Positions 1 through 9,044 of a DNA stretch of 64,000 bases are shown here, in pieces (position 1 is the first letter of the stretch; each line of letters starts with the position of its first letter). This stretch comes from TK10-74A sp965263065. GTDB taxonomy: Bacteria; Chloroflexota; Dehalococcoidia; Bin125. Both the position numbers and the translations under genes were made by a program. A model generated the notes under the pieces. That model did not search any database, was not told where the DNA came from, and saw nothing but the letters and a program-made list of their open reading frames with translations. The DNA lies in NCBI GenBank assembly GCA_965263065.1, contig CBDHGH010000003.1, positions 310,001-374,000 of the forward strand, written 5' to 3'.

Positions 1-1586
1 ACGACGAACGCGGGGACGCCGTCGGCCTGCGCCCGCTCCCGGCGCCAGGCCCGCAGCCGCTGGGCGAACGGATCGGCCGGGTCACCGGCGGGCTGCGGCT
101 CCGCCTCGCGCCGCGCCCGATCGGAGCGCCGTCGCGGGGCGGGGGGCTTGCAGTTGTCGCAGTGGTCACAGGTCCGCGGCGCCGCCTCACCGAAGTACGC
201 CAAGATCAGGCGGCGACGACAGGTCCGCGTCTCGGCGTACTCCACCATGCGCGCCAGCCGGGATTCCGCGTACTTGCGATGTGCGCTGATCGCGCCCGTG
301 TCGATGGGGGCATCGGGATCCCGCGAGAGCAGGCGGAAGTCGGTGGGGGCGACGAGCCCCGAGGCGCGCAGGGCCTCGAGCGCGTTGTTGGCCTGGTCGT
401 CGGTTTGCGCCGGGCCGCGGCCCGCGCCGGGCGGCGCGTCGTCATCGTCGTACACGAGGTTGCGCCAGATCGTGCGCACCTGCGCGTTGTCCGGGTGCGC
501 CTCGTCGATGAACCACTGCTGGGCCTGACGGTCGCGCTTGCCGTAGAGCAGGACGCAGGAGGCAGGCTCGCCGTCGCGCCCGGCGCGGCCCGCCTCCTGG
601 TAGTACGACTCCAGCCGCCCCGGCATGTTGAAGTGGATCACGAAGCGCACGTCGGGCTTGTCCACGCCCAGGCCGAAGGCGTTGGTCGCGACGATCACGT
701 CCGTGTCTCCGCGGTCGAAGCGCCCCTGGACGGCGGAGCGGAGGTCGCTGCCCAAGCCGGCGTGGTAGGCCTCGGCCGCGACGCCCGCCTCGCGCAGCCG
801 CGCGGCCAGCTCTTCGGTGCGCAGGCGCGTGCGGACGTAGATGATGCCGGACCCCTCGGGGTGCGCCTGGACGATGGCGACCGCTCGCTCGATGCGGTCG
901 TGGATCCGCGGGTGCACCTCGACGGACAGCTCGAGGTTGGGCCGGTCGAATGACGTCACCACCTCATGCGCGGCGCCGTCGATGCCCAGCCGCACGGCGA
1001 TGTCCTTGCGAACGCGGGCGTCGGCGGTGGCGGTGAGCGCGAGCACGCGGGGGTTGCCGAGTTGCTTCCGCAGCTCCCCGAGGAGCAGGTAGTCGGGGCG
1101 GAAGTCGTGCCCCCACTGCGAGATGCAGTGCGCCTCGTCGATGGCGAGCAGGTTGACGCCGTGCCGCCGCAGTCCCTCGATCAGCTTCGAGTTGCGCAGG
1201 CCCTCGGGCGCGACGTACAGCAGCGGCAGCTCGCCGCGCACGAAGGCCAGATAGCGGGCGTTCTTCTCGGCCCGGCCGACCGACGAGTTGATGAACGCCG
1301 CCTCGACGTTGGAGCGGCCCAGGTTGGTGACCTGGTCGCGCATCAGGGCGATCAGCGGCGAGACGACCAGCGTGCGCCCGACCTCAAGCGCCGGCAGGAC
1401 GAAGCAGGCGCTCTTGCCGCTGCCCGTCGGCATGACGCCGACGACATCGCTGTGCGCCAGCGCTTCGAGCACCTCGGCCTGGCCGTCGCGCAGGTCCGGG
1501 TAGCCGAACGTGTCCCGCAGGCGCGCGCGGTAGGGATCAAGGCTGGCCGGGAACTCGACCGGAGTCGTTGGCACGTGCGGGTCCAC
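1..1586 (-). CDS. recQ: ATP-dependent DNA helicase RecQ (3' end outside window)
   Basis: RecQ-family 3'-5' DNA helicase acting in recombination and fork repair. Reading from a GTG at 1586, the Walker A motif TGSGKS lies at about residues 54-59 and the DEAH box, followed by CISQWGHDFRP, at about 150-153. The second RecA domain contains VATNAFGLGVDKPDVRFV and the QEAGRAGRDG motif. The RecQ zinc cluster (a Cys in CRRRLILAYF, then CDHCDNC) is near residues 455-480. The frame is still open at base 1, inside a segment (GVPAFVV) that looks like the start of an HRDC domain, so the protein continues outside. The start is not certain: a second in-frame GTG lies at 1574 and neither has a strong ribosome site. 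It follows the 2-hydroxyacid dehydrogenase on the same strand after 39 bases. Confidence 0.93.
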   Translation of the reverse strand, partial: MDPHVPTTPVEFPASLDPYRARLRDTFGYPDLRDGQAEVLEALAHSDVVGVMPTGSGKSACFVLPALEVGRTLVVSPLIALMRDQVTNLGRSNVEAAFINSSVGRAEKNARYLAFVRGELPLLYVAPEGLRNSKLIEGLRRHGVNLLAIDEAHCISQWGHDFRPDYLLLGELRKQLGNPRVLALTATADARVRKDIAVRLGIDGAAHEVVTSFDRPNLELSVEVHPRIHDRIERAVAIVQAHPEGSGIIYVRTRLRTEELAARLREAGVAAEAYHAGLGSDLRSAVQGRFDRGDTDVIVATNAFGLGVDKPDVRFVIHFNMPGRLESYYQEAGRAGRDGEPASCVLLYGKRDRQAQQWFIDEAHPDNAQVRTIWRNLVYDDDDAPPGAGRGPAQTDDQANNALEALRASGLVAPTDFRLLSRDPDAPIDTGAISAHRKYAESRLARMVEYAETRTCRRRLILAYFGEAAPRTCDHCDNCKPPAPRRRSDRARREAEPQPAGDPADPFAQRLRAWRRERAQADGVPAFV

Positions 1587-1625
1587 CCCCTGCGGAGGGT
1601 ACCGGCGCGCAGCGGCTGGGGGCAC

Positions 1626-2621
1626 TCACCGCACGCGGATCTCCTGGGGCAGCGGATCGCCGCGCAGCCAGCACTCGAGGTTGTCGAGGAAGATCAGGCG
1701 CGCGCGCTCGGGGTTGCCCTGCCCCACCCAGGAGCTGTGCGGGGTCAGGATCACGTTCGGCAGGTCCCAGAGCGGCGACGCCGGGTCCAGCGGCTCCTGC
1801 GCGACCACGTCGAGGTATGCGCCCGCCAGCGCGCCCGACTGCAGGCCGTCGATCAGCGCCGGCTCGTCGACGATCTTGCCCCGCGCGATGTTGATCAGGT
1901 GCGCGTGGGGCGGCAGCAGGGCCAGCCGCGCGGCGGAGATGGCCCCCTCCGTCTGCGGCGTCCTCGGCGCGGCGACCACGAGCCAGTCGGCCCGGGGCAG
2001 CACGGCGTCGAAGTCGCGCGGGTGGACCAGCTCATCGACCGTGTCCTGCGCGCTGCGGGGGCTGCGCCGCACGCCGATGACGTGCAGGCCGAAGGCGCGC
2101 GCCAACCGCGCGACCTCGCCGCCGATCGCGCCCAGCCCGTAGACGACGAGGGTCTGCGTGCTGAGCTCGGGCGGCCTGCGGTCGAGCGGGAGCCGCTCCC
2201 AGCGGTGGTCGCGCTGCTGGGCGGCGAAGTGCGGGAAGCGGCGCGCCAGGGACAGCAGCCCCGCCATCACGCTGTGCGCGATGGGCTCCGCCGCCGCGCC
2301 GGGCGAGTTCGACAGGCGCACGCCGCGCTCCAGCATCGCGGCGAAGCGCGGGTTGTCGGTGCCGGCCCAGCCCAGATGCGCCCAGCGCAGGCGCCTCGCG
2401 GCGTCCATCGCGTCGAGGAAACGCCACACCTCTCGTACCCCCACGTCGTACAAATCCGGCGAGGCGTAGGCCAACTCGACCTCGGCCAGCAACGCCGGCG
2501 GCGGCGCGCCGCCGCCGGGGAAGATCAGCGGGGTGATCGGCGCGCCGGTCCGCGCGGCGATGGCGCGCAGGTCGCCGTCGCACTGGCGGGCGAGGCGGGC
2601 GGTGATGAGGAGTCCGGGCAT
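1626..2621 (-). CDS. D-isomer-specific 2-hydroxyacid dehydrogenase
   Basis: NAD(P)-dependent dehydrogenase of the D-2-hydroxyacid family (331 aa), interconverting a 2-hydroxy acid and a 2-keto acid; the substrate cannot be told from sequence. The Rossmann motif GLGAIG is at about residues 162-167. The catalytic Arg is in NIARGKIVDEP (about 247), the Glu in VAQEPLD (about 276) and the His in LTPHSSW (about 295). Start chosen at 2621 because GAAGGA precedes this ATG at good spacing; a longer reading to 2669 has no such site. The gene is divergent from the Gfo/Idh oxidoreductase across about 100 bases, which may hold promoters for both. Confidence 0.9.
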   Translation of the reverse strand: MPGLLITARLARQCDGDLRAIAARTGAPITPLIFPGGGAPPPALLAEVELAYASPDLYDVGVREVWRFLDAMDAARRLRWAHLGWAGTDNPRFAAMLERGVRLSNSPGAAAEPIAHSVMAGLLSLARRFPHFAAQQRDHRWERLPLDRRPPELSTQTLVVYGLGAIGGEVARLARAFGLHVIGVRRSPRSAQDTVDELVHPRDFDAVLPRADWLVVAAPRTPQTEGAISAARLALLPPHAHLINIARGKIVDEPALIDGLQSGALAGAYLDVVAQEPLDPASPLWDLPNVILTPHSSWVGQGNPERARLIFLDNLECWLRGDPLPQEIRVR

Positions 2622-2723
2622 GGCCCATCCTTCGTGCCGGACGGTCGGGGAACGATGTGGCCCGACCACACCGCCATGCTAGCCTCGTGCCGGCCCGACG
2701 GCCGAGCGCTGGAGGTACGCGTG

Positions 2724-3803
2724 ATGTCGTTACGAGTGGGGATTCTGGGCACCGGCCCCCATGCCACGAACACCGTCCTGCCGGCGTTTCGCGCCCAGGG
2801 CTGGGACGTGGGCGCCCTCTGCAGCATCGAGCCCGATCTCCCCGACCTGGCCGCCCGCCTCGGCATCCCCGTCGCGACCGCGGATTACCACGCGCTCGTC
2901 GAACGCGACGACCTGGACGCCGTCGCGATCGTGACTCCCACCCCGACGCACCGGGAAATCCTGCTCGCGGCCGTCGCCGCCGGGAAGCACGTCCTCTGCG
3001 AGAAGCCGCTGGCCATGAACCTGCACGACGCGCGTGACATGCACGCCGCGGCGCAGGCCGCCGGCGTCACCGCCATGATCGACTTCGAGTTTCGCTTCAC
3101 TCCGGCGCGCCTGCACGTCCGGCAGCTCCTCGCCGACGGCTACGTCGGCGACCTGCGCCACGCGAACATCGATCTCCTGATCGAGAGTGCATCCATTGGC
3201 CCGCACCTCAACCTCACATGGCACGACCGAGTGGCCCTGGGCGGCGGCACGCTCAATGAGCACGGCTCCCACTACATCGATATGGTGCGCCAGTGGTTCG
3301 GGGAGATCCGCGAGGTCAGCGCCGATATCCGCACGTTCATCCCCGATCGCATCGACCCCGCGAGCGGGGCGACCGTGCAGTCCGACACCGACGACTTCTG
3401 GACGTGCACCATGACGCTGGCCGGCGGTGGACTCGTCACCCTGACGCAGTCCTGGGCCAGCGGGGTCAGCCACCCAATCCGCGTCGTCATCGCCGGCACG
3501 GACGGCGCACTCTTGGTCACGCAGAAGAACTCGATGCTCTCCGACCCGCCGGTCCTCGGCGGCAAGACCGACGCCGAGCAGTTCGACGAACTTCCCCGCC
3601 CCGCCTCCCTGCCACCCCTGGAGGACGCGCCCGCCTGGCGGGTGTCCGTCCTCCAGCGCCTCCTCCGCGAGTTTGAGCGCGGCATCCGCGATGGCGGCTC
3701 GCCCGCGCCGAACCTCGAGGACGGGCTGCGCTGTCAGGCCGTCCTCGACGCGGTGCGCGAGTCGGCCCGGGAGGGGCGCAGGGTGGCGGTGCCGCCGGTC
3801 TGA
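2724..3803 (+). CDS. Gfo/Idh/MocA-family oxidoreductase
   Basis: NAD(P)-dependent oxidoreductase of the Gfo/Idh/MocA family (359 aa), a group acting on sugars, inositols and related polyols. The dinucleotide-binding motif GILGTGPHA is at residues 6-14 and the family EKP motif (CEKPLAMN) at 93-95. A C-terminal alpha/beta domain contains GGGTLNEHGSHYIDM, typical of the substrate-binding half. ATG 2724 has GGAGG 8 bases upstream. An in-frame GTG at 2721 is possible but badly spaced. The long open frame upstream is antisense to recQ and the hydroxyacid dehydrogenase and is not coding. The gene converges with the MBL-fold gene, 12 bases away. Confidence 0.92.
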   Translation: MSLRVGILGTGPHATNTVLPAFRAQGWDVGALCSIEPDLPDLAARLGIPVATADYHALVERDDLDAVAIVTPTPTHREILLAAVAAGKHVLCEKPLAMNLHDARDMHAAAQAAGVTAMIDFEFRFTPARLHVRQLLADGYVGDLRHANIDLLIESASIGPHLNLTWHDRVALGGGTLNEHGSHYIDMVRQWFGEIREVSADIRTFIPDRIDPASGATVQSDTDDFWTCTMTLAGGGLVTLTQSWASGVSHPIRVVIAGTDGALLVTQKNSMLSDPPVLGGKTDAEQFDELPRPASLPPLEDAPAWRVSVLQRLLREFERGIRDGGSPAPNLEDGLRCQAVLDAVRESAREGRRVAVPPV

Positions 3804-3815
3804 CGGGCGCGCCCG

Positions 3816-4730
3816 CTACTCGAAGATCACGTAGCCGCTGCGGTAGGGCAGTTCCACGAGGCGGCTGCGCGGCGCGATCCGCGCCAGCTCCCGCTTGACC
3901 GGGGCCAGCGCGTCGGCGTGCGTCATGTCGCGGGTGAACGGCGGCATCCAGTCGTCGTGGTGGCCCAGCGTCAGCCGCGGCGGCCGCAGGATCGACGCCA
4001 TGCGCCCCACGAACTGCGCCAACGACCCCTGAATCGGCTCCCCGTCGACGTTGCCACGGCCCGCCATCGCGACGATCGCGAAGTCGGGCCGCAGGTCCTG
4101 CAGCACCCCGGTCCAGCCGCCGGAGGTGTCGTGGAAGAAGATGCTGCCGTACGGCGTCTCGATCAGGTACGCGAGGGCGCCCCCGTCGCGGTCGCTGCCG
4201 ATCGCGCCGGCGCGGTGGTCCGCCATCTGCCGCACCGCCGCCGGGTCGGGATCCGGGCCGCGTTCGCCGCCGTCGGCCCGGGCCGCGCCGGGATCCCAGC
4301 GCTCGTCCTCGCAGAGGCCGTAGTGGCCGAGGACCACTGCGCCCGGATCATGGGAGCCGCCCACCCAGATGCAGGAGTGGAGTCCCGGGAACACCTCCAC
4401 GCTGACCCCGTCCGCCAGGCGGTGGCGCTCGCCCCCCTGCGAGGGCAGTAACTGCGACTCCGGCACGCCCGCCTCCCGCAGCACCAGCGCGGTCTCGTTG
4501 GAGCCGATCAAGCGCGCGCCGGTGTTCAGCGCGATCGTCTCGGCGCCGGCGATGTGATCGAAGTGCGCGTGCCCCACGAGCACGTAGTCGGCCCGATCGA
4601 CCTCCGCCGCCGACAACCCCACCGGCGGCGCCAGGGGCACGCGATCGATGTAGGCGTCGAGGAACACCACCAGGTCGTCGATGGTCAGACGGAACGTGGC
4701 GCAGCCGAGCCAGTCGAGGGTGACGGGCAT
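3816..4730 (-). CDS. MBL-fold metal-dependent hydrolase (UlaG-like)
   Basis: Metallo-beta-lactamase-fold hydrolase, 304 aa. The metal-binding motif HAHFDH is at residues 54-59; further metal ligands are probably in GLHSCIW, the FHDTSGG segment and LGHHDDW. The short N-terminal MPVTLDWLGCATF resembles UlaG-type proteins. The substrate is unknown. A GAAGGGAGGG ribosome site precedes the ATG. It is the last gene of a minus-strand run (ABC binding protein, two permeases, decarboxylase-like protein, dehydrogenase, this gene), 27 bases after the dehydrogenase, so it probably processes something derived from the imported substrate. Confidence 0.88.
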   Translation of the reverse strand: MPVTLDWLGCATFRLTIDDLVVFLDAYIDRVPLAPPVGLSAAEVDRADYVLVGHAHFDHIAGAETIALNTGARLIGSNETALVLREAGVPESQLLPSQGGERHRLADGVSVEVFPGLHSCIWVGGSHDPGAVVLGHYGLCEDERWDPGAARADGGERGPDPDPAAVRQMADHRAGAIGSDRDGGALAYLIETPYGSIFFHDTSGGWTGVLQDLRPDFAIVAMAGRGNVDGEPIQGSLAQFVGRMASILRPPRLTLGHHDDWMPPFTRDMTHADALAPVKRELARIAPRSRLVELPYRSGYVIFE

Positions 4731-4757
4731 GCGAAGCCCTCCCTTCCGCGGGCGAGC

Positions 4758-5897
4758 TTACCCGTCGCGGGTGAACACGACCCCGAGCATCCGGTCCGGA
4801 TCCTCCAGCGCCTGCGATATGCCCGCGTCGACGTCGGCGAAGGGGATGACGTGCGTGATCAGTGTGTCGATGTCGAGCTTGCCCTCCGCGACCAGCCGCA
4901 TGCACAGCTCCAGGTTCGTGGTGGTGGTCCAGCGCACCAGCACCGGTGGGTAGACGGCGCCGGATTCCCACGCCGCGTCGTGATAGCCGGGCCCCATCCG
5001 CATCGCGCTGCGAATGTCGATGTTCGTCACCCCGGCCGCTTCATGGTCGCTGTAGGTGAATCGCGCCATCCCGACCACGACGATGGGGCCGACCGGATGC
5101 CCATCGGGGGTCCGTTTCATGCACTGGGCGAGGCTCTGCACGGCCTTGCTTGCTTCGCCACCGAACGCGATCACTCCCCCGTCGAGGCCGTACCCGCCGG
5201 TGAACTCGCGCGTCCGGGCGACGGGATCCTCCGGGCCGACCGTCACCGTCGCGTCGATGCCCCACTTCCGCGCGATCTCCGTCCGCAAGGGCACCGTGTC
5301 CCAGCCGATGACGCGATTGCCCGCCAGCATGTGCAATTGCGCCGTGAGCTGACCCACGACGCCCAGCCCGACCACGGCATACGACTCGCCGAACTTGAGG
5401 TCCGCCCGCCGCAGCGCGTTCAGCGCCGTGCCCATCAACATCCCGTACGACCCCTCCGCGTAGGTCACCGGCTCGGGCAGATGGACGGCGAGATTGTGCG
5501 GCACGACCGCGGTATCGGTGTGCGCGGCGTTGCGCCGGGGCTGTCCGGCGGACTGGACGGCATCCCCCCCGCCGATGCATGCGACCCGGTCGCCCGGCCG
5601 GAAGCGCGTCACGCCTTCGCCGATCGCGATCACGATGCCGGCGTTCGAGTAGCCGCCATAGGCACGCGGTTCACTGGCGGCGTCCGGGGACCTGCCGTGC
5701 TCCGCCAGGCTGCGCCATCCGCCCATCACCTCGCGCTGGTCGCGGCCCCAGCTGAACTCGCTGCCGGGACTGACCGACGACGCCCGCACATCGACGGCGA
5801 TGGCGCCGGGCCGCAGCTCCGGGACGTCCTGCTCGATCAGCCGGATGTGGCCGTCGTCGAACCAGGCGGCGACGGTTCTCTTGCTCGGCAATGGCAA
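4758..5897 (-). CDS. medium-chain (zinc-type) alcohol dehydrogenase family protein
   Basis: NAD(P)-dependent MDR-superfamily dehydrogenase, about 379 aa. The Rossmann segment AVVGLGVVGQLTAQL and the following IGWDTVPLR are clear. The N-terminal GroES-like half is recognisable (VRASSVSPGSEFSWG; RPGDRVACIGGGDAV), but I do not see the usual Cys and GHE catalytic-zinc ligands, so it may be a zinc-free member. No ATG starts the conserved part after the upstream gene ends; TTG at 5897 (or 5891) gives a protein beginning about 11 bases after the decarboxylase-like stop. A longer reading would overlap that gene by over 150 bases and is unlikely. The start is uncertain. Confidence 0.83.
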   Translation of the reverse strand: MPLPSKRTVAAWFDDGHIRLIEQDVPELRPGAIAVDVRASSVSPGSEFSWGRDQREVMGGWRSLAEHGRSPDAASEPRAYGGYSNAGIVIAIGEGVTRFRPGDRVACIGGGDAVQSAGQPRRNAAHTDTAVVPHNLAVHLPEPVTYAEGSYGMLMGTALNALRRADLKFGESYAVVGLGVVGQLTAQLHMLAGNRVIGWDTVPLRTEIARKWGIDATVTVGPEDPVARTREFTGGYGLDGGVIAFGGEASKAVQSLAQCMKRTPDGHPVGPIVVVGMARFTYSDHEAAGVTNIDIRSAMRMGPGYHDAAWESGAVYPPVLVRWTTTTNLELCMRLVAEGKLDIDTLITHVIPFADVDAGISQALEDPDRMLGVVFTRDG

Positions 5898-5908
5898 CGC
5901 AGACCGCC

Positions 5909-6811
5909 CTACTTGATCGCCGCGGAGGTCCCGATCTTCTGCCAGACGGCCTCGCCGTGGCCCGTCGGCGCGACGCGCTGGAAGACGCCGGGCGTCTCCG
6001 AGCCGGCCGGCACGAGCCCCGCCCAGGGATCGTCGGGGGAGAAGTGGGCCTTGACGGTCCCGGCCGCCCACTCCACGGTCTGCAGCTGCGTGCCCCGGCC
6101 GAAGCCATGGATCGGGACGATCCCGCTCTTGCCGATATGTGGCTGCAGCATGCCCAGCTCGTGGATCGACCCGATGCGATCGCGCAGCGCCGGCCCGTCG
6201 GCGACGGATCCAGGCGTCAGCTCGAGGGAGAAGCGCACGGCCCCTTCGTAGATCACCTCCGCGCGATCGCGCGCGATGGTCATCTCATCGGAGATGTACT
6301 TCGGCAGCCCCCAGGCGAGGCCGATGTACGCGGTCAACACGTTCGCCACCGGCATGCTGGCGACGACCCACAGGTCGGCGCCGTTGTCGGGACGCGTCGC
6401 CTTGACCAGCACCCAGCCCTCGGGATACCGGATCGCGGGGTTGCCGGAGTTGAAGTCGACCAGCGCCAGGGCGACCTCGGGCGCCGCGGGCATCCGCAGC
6501 GGATCGGGAATGTACGACCGGTACAGGTCCAGATCCGGCGGCTCGACGACCGTGTAGATGCCCGACGTACCCGCCCCGCTGCGGACGGCGTCCGCGGACA
6601 TCGGCGCGCTCGGGACGACCATCTCTCGCCGCGACGCATCCGCGACGAATCGCTGCAGCCGCGCCACGCGGAAGCGGCCGTCGACCAGCCGGTCGACTTC
6701 CGACTTGACTGTGGATGTCGGCCCGGCGGAGGCGTACTGCGGCGGAACGGCCTTGTCCTGGGGCACCGCGACCTGCGTCGCGATGTGCTGGGATCGTGTT
6801 GTCGTCACCAT
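5909..6811 (-). CDS. acetoacetate decarboxylase family protein
   Basis: Acetoacetate decarboxylase (ADC)-fold protein, about 300 aa. The centre of the family signature is visible as AWGLPKYISDE; Lys about 171 aligns with the Schiff-base lysine of the WGFPKK motif, while the second lysine of that pair is Tyr here. In characterised ADC the second lysine lowers the pKa of the first, so a decarboxylase, aldolase or other Schiff-base activity is possible. ATG 6811 is preferred (AAGGGA about 10 bases upstream) over an in-frame TTG at 6847. The gene follows the permease pair on the same strand and precedes the MDR dehydrogenase. Confidence 0.85.
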   Translation of the reverse strand: MVTTTRSQHIATQVAVPQDKAVPPQYASAGPTSTVKSEVDRLVDGRFRVARLQRFVADASRREMVVPSAPMSADAVRSGAGTSGIYTVVEPPDLDLYRSYIPDPLRMPAAPEVALALVDFNSGNPAIRYPEGWVLVKATRPDNGADLWVVASMPVANVLTAYIGLAWGLPKYISDEMTIARDRAEVIYEGAVRFSLELTPGSVADGPALRDRIGSIHELGMLQPHIGKSGIVPIHGFGRGTQLQTVEWAAGTVKAHFSPDDPWAGLVPAGSETPGVFQRVAPTGHGEAVWQKIGTSAAIK

Positions 6812-6866
6812 GTCCTGAATTCCCTTCGTTGATGTTCGATCGGCCAAGCGATAGACAAACGATACA

Positions 6867-7760
6867 TCAGCGCAGGTTGCGCAACTGCGGATCGAGGGCG
6901 TCGCGGACCCAGTCGCCCATCATCATGGCGGTCAGCGCGATCATCACGATGGCGATGCCCGGGATCCAGATCAGCCACGAGGCGATCGGCATGAAGTTGC
7001 GCCCCTCCGAGATCATGATCCCCCAGGAGGGGGTTCCGGCCTCGACCCCGACGTTGAGGAAGCTCAGCCCCGCCTCGAACAGGATCACGGTGGCGACCTC
7101 CATCGTCATCAGGATGACGACGACGTTGACCAGGTTGGGCAGCACGTGGCGGGCGAGCACGCGCCGGTCCCGCGCCCCGATCGCGCGCGCGGCGAGGACG
7201 AACTCCCGCTCGCGCAGGGAGAGGACGTCGGCCCGCACCAAGCGCGCGTAGCCGGCCCAGGTCCAGAGCGTGATGATGAGGATCACGTTGCGCAGGCTGG
7301 GGCCCCAGACGGCGGCGACGAGGACGGCGAAGAGCAGCGCCGGGAAGGCCAGCTGCATGTCCACGAGCCGCATCAGCACCCGGTCGGTCCAGCCCAGCCG
7401 CCAGCCGGCCAGCAGGCCGAACAGCGTGCCGACGGCGGCCGCCGCGGGGACCGCGATCACGACGACGGTCAGGGAAATGCGGGCGCCGAACATCGTGCGG
7501 GAGAGGATGTCGCGGCCCAGCTGGTCGGTGCCCAGGACGTGATCCCACGTGCCGCCGTCGAAGGCGGGCGGGATCAGGCGGTCCGGCAGCACGATCTCCT
7601 CCGGGTCGTAGGCGGAGAGCAGGTCGGCGAAGATCGCCGCGACGAGGAACAGCGTCACGACGAGCAGGGAGGGGAAGAGCACCGCCAGCCGCTTCCAGTT
7701 GCGTGGGCGCCGCCGGATGGTGGGCTCCAGGACCGGGACCGGGACTTCCTGTGCGGTCAT
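6867..7760 (-). CDS. ABC transporter permease, DppC/OppC type (cassette 1)
   Basis: Second integral-membrane subunit of a peptide/opine/nickel-type ABC importer, 297 aa. An N-terminal segment with RRRPRNWKR before the first membrane helix and DHVLGTDQLGRDILSR after it are typical of the DppC N-terminal region. The EAA loop that contacts the ATPase is present (AARAIGARDRRVLARHVLPN), and the end, DWVRDALDPQLRNLR, recurs in the other cassettes. The start overlaps the DppB-type stop in a TGATG junction, so the two are translationally coupled. No ATP-binding subunit follows. Confidence 0.94.
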   Translation of the reverse strand: MTAQEVPVPVLEPTIRRRPRNWKRLAVLFPSLLVVTLFLVAAIFADLLSAYDPEEIVLPDRLIPPAFDGGTWDHVLGTDQLGRDILSRTMFGARISLTVVVIAVPAAAAVGTLFGLLAGWRLGWTDRVLMRLVDMQLAFPALLFAVLVAAVWGPSLRNVILIITLWTWAGYARLVRADVLSLREREFVLAARAIGARDRRVLARHVLPNLVNVVVILMTMEVATVILFEAGLSFLNVGVEAGTPSWGIMISEGRNFMPIASWLIWIPGIAIVMIALTAMMMGDWVRDALDPQLRNLR

Positions 7761-8698
7761 CAGCCGGCTCCCGCCCGGATGCGCGGGTCAACCAGCCGGT
7801 AGGACAGGTCGACGAAAATGTTGGCCAGCACGATCGAGGCCGCGATCAGCATGATCGCGGCTTGCGTGACCGGGAAGTCGCCCCCACCGATCGAGTCGAT
7901 CGTCAGCCGGCCGATGCCGGGCCAGGCGAAGACCGTCTCCACGATCAGCGTGCCGGCCATCAGCCGGCCCGCCTGGAGGCCGAGGAGCGTCACCACCGGC
8001 AGCAGCGCGTGGCGCAGGGCGTGGCGCGAGACGACCCGGCGCTCGGGCAGGCCCTTGGCCCGCGCCGTGCGCACGAAGTCCGAGCCCATCGCGTCGATCA
8101 TGCCCGAGCGCGTCAGCCGCATGAGCGCGGCGGCGGTGAACGTCCCCATCGTGACCATGGGCATGATCATGTGCTTCAGGCCGCCGCTGCCGCCGGTGGG
8201 CAGCATGCCGAGCTCGACGGCGAACAGGAAGATCAGCATCAGGCCCAGCCAGAAGTCGGGCACGGCCTGGCCGACCACGGCCAGGAAGCGGGCCAGCCAG
8301 TCGGTCGGACGGCCCCGGCGCAACGACGCGATCACCCCCATCGACAGGCCGAGCACCAGGGAGAACAGCAGCGAGGCGGCGCCCAGCTGCAGGGTCTTCC
8401 CGAGCCGCGAGGTGACTTCGCCGAGGGCGTCCCGGCCGCTGAGCAGGGACTGCCCCATGTCGAGCTGGACCGTGTCCCAGAGGAAGTTCCCGTATTGCAC
8501 GTAGAGCGGGTCGTTGAGCCCGAAGCGATCCCGCAGCGCGTCGATCTCCGCCTGCGTCGACTGAATGTCCGCCAGGTACGCGATCGGGTCGCGCGTCATC
8601 CGGCCGACGACAAAGACGGCCGTGACGACGAGGAACACGACCAGCAGCCCCTGGAGGAGGCGCGAGCCCAGCACCTGCCAGACGCTGTTGCCCGTCAT
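7760..8698 (-). CDS. ABC transporter permease, DppB/OppB type (cassette 1)
   Basis: First permease subunit of the same importer, 312 aa, with about six predicted membrane helices. The N-terminal helix is followed by the periplasmic segment containing RFGLNDPLYVQYGNF, characteristic of DppB proteins, and the EAA loop is TARAKGLPERRVVSRHAL. Ends in DPRIRAGAG, the conserved C-terminal feature of this subunit. It lies between the binding-protein gene (346 bases upstream, with palindromic repeats in the gap) and the DppC-type gene it overlaps by one base. Confidence 0.94.
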   Translation of the reverse strand: MTGNSVWQVLGSRLLQGLLVVFLVVTAVFVVGRMTRDPIAYLADIQSTQAEIDALRDRFGLNDPLYVQYGNFLWDTVQLDMGQSLLSGRDALGEVTSRLGKTLQLGAASLLFSLVLGLSMGVIASLRRGRPTDWLARFLAVVGQAVPDFWLGLMLIFLFAVELGMLPTGGSGGLKHMIMPMVTMGTFTAAALMRLTRSGMIDAMGSDFVRTARAKGLPERRVVSRHALRHALLPVVTLLGLQAGRLMAGTLIVETVFAWPGIGRLTIDSIGGGDFPVTQAAIMLIAASIVLANIFVDLSYRLVDPRIRAGAG

Positions 8699-8788
8699 CG
8701 CCGGGCGTCCGGCGCGCCCACCTCAGACCTGCCGGGGGGCCTGCCGGGGGCGCCTGCGTCGCTCATGGCAATCCATTTCGGGCCTGAT

Positions 8789-8873
8789 CCCCTCTCCCTG
8801 AGGGAGAGGGTAGGGGTGAGGGGGCCTCGGCGGCCGCTCCCCCTCACCCTAACCCTCTCCCCAGGGGAGAGGG
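8789..8873. repeat. double palindromic intergenic repeat (elements A1/A2)
   Basis: Two facing copies of a palindromic element. The left copy reads CCCTCTCCCTGAGGGAGAGGG then TAGGGGTGAGGGGG (8789-8824). The right copy is its inverse, CCCCCTCACCC then TAACCCTCTCCCC (8839-8873). A 14-base GC-rich centre separates them. The whole could fold into a large hairpin, and each half folds by itself. It lies between the binding-protein and permease genes of cassette 1. Related copies are at 8992-9037 and 11648-11693. Confidence 0.9.
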
Positions 8874-8991
8874 AACCGGAGCTCCCGCGTCGCGGTAGTC
8901 GGGGCGACCCTTGTGGTCGCCCTGCCGGGCGTCCTCCCGGGCGGAGTCCGGGCGCCCACGAGGGGCTCCCCGACGACGCCGCGGCCACGTT

Positions 8992-9037
8992 CCCCCTCTC
9001 CATTGCTTCGCAATGGAGAGGGGGCCAGGGGGTGAGG
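8992..9037. repeat. palindromic intergenic repeat (element B)
   Basis: CCCCCTCTCCATTG and CAATGGAGAGGGGG form a 14-bp stem around a 5-base loop, followed by the family tail AGGGGGTGAGG. It begins 8 bases beyond the stop codon of the cassette 1 binding-protein gene, so on the transcript it forms a strong stem-loop just after that gene. It is the same family as the copies at 8789-8873 and 11648-11693. The rest of the 346-base gap (8699-9044) holds GC-rich direct repeats such as CCTGCCGGGGG at about 8727-8750 and no gene. Confidence 0.9.
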
Positions 9038-9044
9038 TCAGCGC

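Noticed and set aside
966..2700. Very long plus-strand open frame running into the Gfo/Idh gene
   Set aside because: It is antisense to recQ and the hydroxyacid dehydrogenase, has Arg/Ala-rich non-protein-like composition, and only the part from 2724 has conserved motifs and a ribosome site.
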